The notes under the pieces were generated by a model that made no database searches, was not told the DNA's origin, and saw only the letters and a program-made list of their open reading frames with translations. From positions 1-64,000 of the forward strand of contig NZ_JAJKFT010000002.1 of the NCBI RefSeq assembly GCF_020966755.1: a stretch of 64,000 nucleotides of DNA, written 5' to 3'. The position numbers were made by a program, and so were the translations under genes. This document shows positions 60,742 through 64,000 of this stretch, piece after piece; the stretch's first letter is position 1, and each line of letters begins with the position of its first letter. The DNA is from Blastopirellula sediminis. GTDB taxonomy: Bacteria > Planctomycetota > Planctomycetia > Pirellulales > Pirellulaceae.

Positions 60742-62802
60742 ATGGACGATGTGCAGCCTGACGAGACAATCGCGCGAGTAACGGCCTTTCAAGCGATTTG
60801 CGAGCGATTTGAGGAAGCGTTCGTCGACGGCGCTATGCCGGCGATTGAAGACTATCTTCCCTGCGTCAGCGCCGACGAGCAGGCCAAACTCTTGGAAGAG
60901 CTTGTCTTCGTCGAATTGGAGCTTTTGCAAGCGCCGCTTCCCCCAGACGTCTCGAGCTACTTGGAACGGTTTCCTCAGCACAGCGATGCGATCCTCAGCG
61001 CAGCGGAGCAATACGAGCGGGATAGCGGGAAGAAGGGGAGAAACGCCCCTTGTGCGACGATCTCAGGCGGAGAAGTCGCGGAGTCGGATTCACAACAAGA
61101 TTTTGAGATCGCCGCAGAAGTCGCTGAGCGAGCGCGGGTCAAACCGCCTTCCATTCGCCGCTTTCGGCTTGAGAAGCGACTGGGGAAAGGAGCCTTCGGA
61201 GCGGTCTATCTGGCGGAAGACCTTCGTCTGCATCGCAAGGTAGCGTTGAAGTTTCCGTTGCGAAGTTCGGAATTGTCCGCCAGCGAACTCCAACGGTTCT
61301 TTCGGGAAGGTCAGGCCGCCGCAGCACTTCGTCATCCGAACATCTGTCCTGTCTATGAGTTGGCCCAGGAGGATGGCCAGGTCTACATCGCCATGGCCTA
61401 TATCGAGGGGGCGACCCTGGCGAAACGAATCGCCGAGAAGAGGTGCGAGCTTCTCGAAGCGGTCTTGTTAGTCGAAAAGCTTGCGCGAGCGCTGGAGTAC
61501 GCGCATCGCAAAGCAGTTGTTCACCGCGATCTGAAGCCTAGCAACATCATGTTCGACGCCGAACATGATGAGCCGGTCATCATGGACTTCGGACTCGCAC
61601 GTTACCAAGAAGTCGACAATACGGCCCTCACGCGGAATTCCGTCATCATGGGGACCCCAGAGTATATGTCTCCGGAGCAGGCCCGCGGCGACGCCAACAA
61701 GGTGACGGGACAATCGGACGTCTTTTCGCTAGGAGTGATTCTTTACGAACTTTTGACAGGCGAGGTTCCCTTTCAAGGGAGACTGATCGAGATCCTGAAT
61801 CAGATCCTCAGCCATGAGCCGACGCCTCCGGCCGAGAAGAACCCCAACATCGACGACGCGCTGCAATCGATTTGTCTAAAGGCGATGGCGAAGGACCCAG
61901 CGGAGCGGTTCGCGTCGATGCAAGAGTTCGCCGACGCGCTACAGGGATGGCGCCAGGAGACCAACCAAGACAATCGTTCGATCGCTCTTCCCCCGCCGTC
62001 TTCCTCGCTGAACCTCAAGGGGCCGGTTAATGGCAAGGTTTTGGCGGCGCTTGTGGCCGTCATCGCCGTCGTCGCCCTGATTTTCGTCGTCAAACGACTT
62101 TCTACCTGGTACGGCGGAGAGAACAACGCGGCCAGCGTTACCGCACCGATGACGACGAAGGCGATCGCTGAGCCAAACGATCCAGGCATGACGTCGCCGG
62201 TCGTCGACGAGTTGGAAGTCCGTCACTTTCGCCATGAAAACAATCGAGAAGTCGCCCTGGGAACGCTCGGTACGCAGACCGGGCGTGTGCAAGTGGGCGA
62301 CGATCTTCGCGTTCTCGTTCGTTTTCAGGAGCCGCAGTATGCGATGTTAATCGCGGTGAATACTGATGGTTCGGTCCAGCTATGCTTGCCTGAGGAAGAA
62401 GCGGCGATTCCTCAAGCGACCCAAGAATTGAACTTGTACGAGAACCCCAACGATTACTTCACCCTGACCGAAGGGGCCGGGGGACAATTGTTCTTCGTCG
62501 TCGCCTCTAGCCAGCCGCTCCCTTCCTTTCAAACCTGGAAAGAACGTCTCCAGCGCGACTTGGTTGCAATTACCGAACCGACGTCGATCTGGCAATTCAA
62601 GAACGGTCAGTACCTGCGCACGAGCCTCGACGCCGCCGGACGTCCGATCGACGCGTCCATCTCACGCGGTACCAAAACCCGACGAAACCCACCCAGCCAA
62701 CTGCAAGAGGCGCTAAACGTCTTACAAACGCTCCCCGACGTCGAAACCGTCGAGGCGATTTTGTTTCCAGTGGTGGAGCCTGAAGCGAACGGCGGAAATT
62801 AG
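60742..62802 (+). CDS. Transmembrane Ser/Thr kinase with DUF4384-like C-terminus
   Basis: A 686-residue kinase starting at ATG 60742; the ribosome site is weak. Order: helical preamble with AMPAIEDYLP, the same motif as in the kinase at 16451; Hanks kinase (about 140-403) with GKGAFGAVY, ALKFP lysine, HRDLKPSN, DFGLAR and SPEQARGD; proline-rich linker; one membrane segment (GKVLAALVAVIAVVALIFVV, about 430-453); then an extracytoplasmic domain (about 490-600) containing LRVLVRFQEPQYAMLIAVN and GSVQLCLP, which matches the DUF4384 type often fused to such kinases. All catalytic residues are intact. It differs from the other two kinases in having a short sensor rather than repeats. It is divergent from the giant surface gene, with 678 bases between. 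Confidence 0.92.
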   Translation: MDDVQPDETIARVTAFQAICERFEEAFVDGAMPAIEDYLPCVSADEQAKLLEELVFVELELLQAPLPPDVSSYLERFPQHSDAILSAAEQYERDSGKKGRNAPCATISGGEVAESDSQQDFEIAAEVAERARVKPPSIRRFRLEKRLGKGAFGAVYLAEDLRLHRKVALKFPLRSSELSASELQRFFREGQAAAALRHPNICPVYELAQEDGQVYIAMAYIEGATLAKRIAEKRCELLEAVLLVEKLARALEYAHRKAVVHRDLKPSNIMFDAEHDEPVIMDFGLARYQEVDNTALTRNSVIMGTPEYMSPEQARGDANKVTGQSDVFSLGVILYELLTGEVPFQGRLIEILNQILSHEPTPPAEKNPNIDDALQSICLKAMAKDPAERFASMQEFADALQGWRQETNQDNRSIALPPPSSSLNLKGPVNGKVLAALVAVIAVVALIFVVKRLSTWYGGENNAASVTAPMTTKAIAEPNDPGMTSPVVDELEVRHFRHENNREVALGTLGTQTGRVQVGDDLRVLVRFQEPQYAMLIAVNTDGSVQLCLPEEEAAIPQATQELNLYENPNDYFTLTEGAGGQLFFVVASSQPLPSFQTWKERLQRDLVAITEPTSIWQFKNGQYLRTSLDAAGRPIDASISRGTKTRRNPPSQLQEALNVLQTLPDVETVEAILFPVVEPEANGGN

Positions 62803-63134
62803 TCGGCTCAATCGAAAAGCTTCCATGTCCCAGAATGCCTGCCATGATAAAGCGTCTATTCTTGGTCATTCTCGGAGGTTTCTTTACCGCGAGACCGCTT
62901 GATCACATTAACGCTATCGGTATCAGACCGAAAATCGAAATGAATTCCCAATAAGCCGTAAACTGCACTCATTGACTTTTATTTCGCAGTCGGCGTCCGG
63001 TTAAGCGTGAATCGAAAAGCCGCGGCTTTCGAGAGGCGTCCAGGTCGCTTCGCAGATTGCTTTTCAATACCCGCCGATACAATAAGCCTTGCTGAATAGG
63101 CCGTGTCTCTGGAGTCTTCTAAGTGGAGCAGGCT
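62803..63134. other. Intergenic region, no gene seen
   Basis: A perfect 14-bp palindrome AAAGCCGCGGCTTT lies at 63016-63029, inside the slightly longer CGAAAAGCCGCGGCTTTCG. It may be a terminator stem for the kinase gene, but no T-run follows. Nothing else is recognised. Confidence 0.45.
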
Positions 63135-64000
63135 ATGTGGAAGAGACTGTCTCTTGCGATCCTTTCGGGAATCTTGGCTGCAGGATGTGGGAAAGCCCCC
63201 ATTGCCGACAAACAGGAGCAGGCAATCGTTGAGCAGCAGGTCACTGAGGAACAGGGAATTGTTTTCTTAGCTGAGGATGGCATGACGCAGCGCGTCCTAA
63301 AGCTTCCCGACGATCAAGCCGAGTTGCTGCAGTTGGTGAGCTACTTGGACACAGCGACTCAAAATGCCCGTGATGTCGGCGCTTGGACCAAGGAAAGCGA
63401 GAACCTTGAAAAATCGATTGCCGTCAGTAAATACCTCTTCGAGACTTATGAGCGTTTAGGCTACGAACGAGAAACTGTTGACTCGTGGTTAGATGTTTAT
63501 TTTGCAACGGCTGCATCTCTATCCATGTCCTACGTGCGCCAAGGTCAGTTTGAGAGGGCGACGTCCGTTTCAGAATCGTGTTCTCGTTTAGCCCGCATGC
63601 ACTACGGTGCATCACATTGGAAAGCCACCGACCAACAGCTAAACTTAGAGGTGGTGACAAAGCTCAAACAGCTTACGTCGGAGGATCGCACAACCTATTT
63701 CCAAATGTGGGCCAAAGATGCTCAAATTGACCGCCTGGACCGTGAGGGAAAGAGCGGCTTGGCGGTTGATGCTGCCAAAGAAATCGCAGAGTATCATCGC
63801 TCCGTCTTCGGCGAGTGGCATCCCGACTACGCCACCAGCCTCGAAAACCTGGCTTGGCTGCACCACTCGATGGGGGACTACGCGCAGGCCGAGGTCCTGT
63901 TTCAACGAGCCCTCGAAATCCACAAAAAGGTACTTGGCGAGCGGCATCCACGCTACGCCGCCAGCCTCCACAATCTAGCCTGGCTGTACGGAGCGAAGAG
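63135..64000 (+). CDS. TPR lipoprotein, 3'-truncated by window edge
   Basis: The frame from ATG 63135 stays open to the last base, giving at least 288 residues. GGAG 63124-63127 lies ahead of the ATG. The lipoprotein signal is MWKRLSLAILSGILAAGCGK, with the LAAGC lipobox and lipidated Cys18. A helical region of about 180 residues precedes TPRs of the kinesin-light-chain type: HPDYATSLENLAWLHHSMGD, YAQAEVLFQRALEIHKKVLG, then a second unit beginning HPRYAASLHNLAWLY. More repeats are expected beyond the window. It is probably anchored in a membrane facing the periplasm and acts as a protein-binding scaffold. It follows the third kinase on the same strand, 332 bases away, so a functional link is possible but not shown. 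Confidence 0.88.
   Translation, partial: MWKRLSLAILSGILAAGCGKAPIADKQEQAIVEQQVTEEQGIVFLAEDGMTQRVLKLPDDQAELLQLVSYLDTATQNARDVGAWTKESENLEKSIAVSKYLFETYERLGYERETVDSWLDVYFATAASLSMSYVRQGQFERATSVSESCSRLARMHYGASHWKATDQQLNLEVVTKLKQLTSEDRTTYFQMWAKDAQIDRLDREGKSGLAVDAAKEIAEYHRSVFGEWHPDYATSLENLAWLHHSMGDYAQAEVLFQRALEIHKKVLGERHPRYAASLHNLAWLYGAK

Overview
The window looks like a planctomycete chromosome segment, probably of the Pirellulaceae type. The evidence is two ECF sigma factors with the sequence style of this phylum, three membrane-anchored Hanks-type Ser/Thr kinases with large accessory regions, and two enormous surface-type proteins. Those two carry an N-terminal LEPR-xLL-like leader and a C-terminal cohesin-like/dockerin-like module. 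No tRNA, rRNA, CRISPR array or intact mobile element was found.

Layout. (1) 1-1.4 kb: the end of a small + strand operon of unrecognised genes (one cut by the window edge), closed by a strong terminator that is part of a dispersed repeat. (2) 1.9-3.9 kb: two tandem paralogous secreted proteins and a duplicated upstream region. (3) 3.9-15.6 kb: cassette 1, with an ECF sigma factor, a small secreted HHYYV protein, an LRR receptor-like kinase, a TPR/transglutaminase-like protein and a DUF3592-like membrane protein. (4) 15.8-22.4 kb: cassette 2, with an ECF sigma factor, a TPR receptor-like kinase, a second small secreted protein of the same type, a second DUF3592-like protein and a small membrane protein. 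(5) 22.4-23.3 kb: a scar holding a fused transposase tail, a third truncated copy of the small secreted gene and a second copy of the dispersed repeat. (6) 23.4-48.1 kb: one gene for an 8,238-residue surface protein. (7) 48.5-60.1 kb: one gene for a roughly 3,840-3,865-residue surface protein made of six near-identical modules. (8) 60.7-64 kb: a third kinase with a DUF4384-like sensor region, then a TPR lipoprotein that runs off the window.

How the parts may work together (inference). The two cassettes share four gene types (ECF sigma, transmembrane kinase, small secreted protein, DUF3592-like membrane protein). They look like paralogous envelope-signalling units in which a kinase with an extracytoplasmic LRR or TPR domain is paired with a sigma factor. 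A short upstream motif recurs at five places around them. The giant proteins share a C-terminal module of about 500 residues and are probably exported and displayed by the same route.

Most notable. The protein at 48466-60063 contains six modules, each with exactly seven 55-residue repeats followed by a PKD-like pair, which reads as a string of six seven-bladed beta-propellers. The 8,238-residue protein has another seven-unit array of a different repeat family. Other strong internal signals are an exact 1,530-bp offset duplication in the LRR kinase and a 306-bp super-repeat in the TPR gene.
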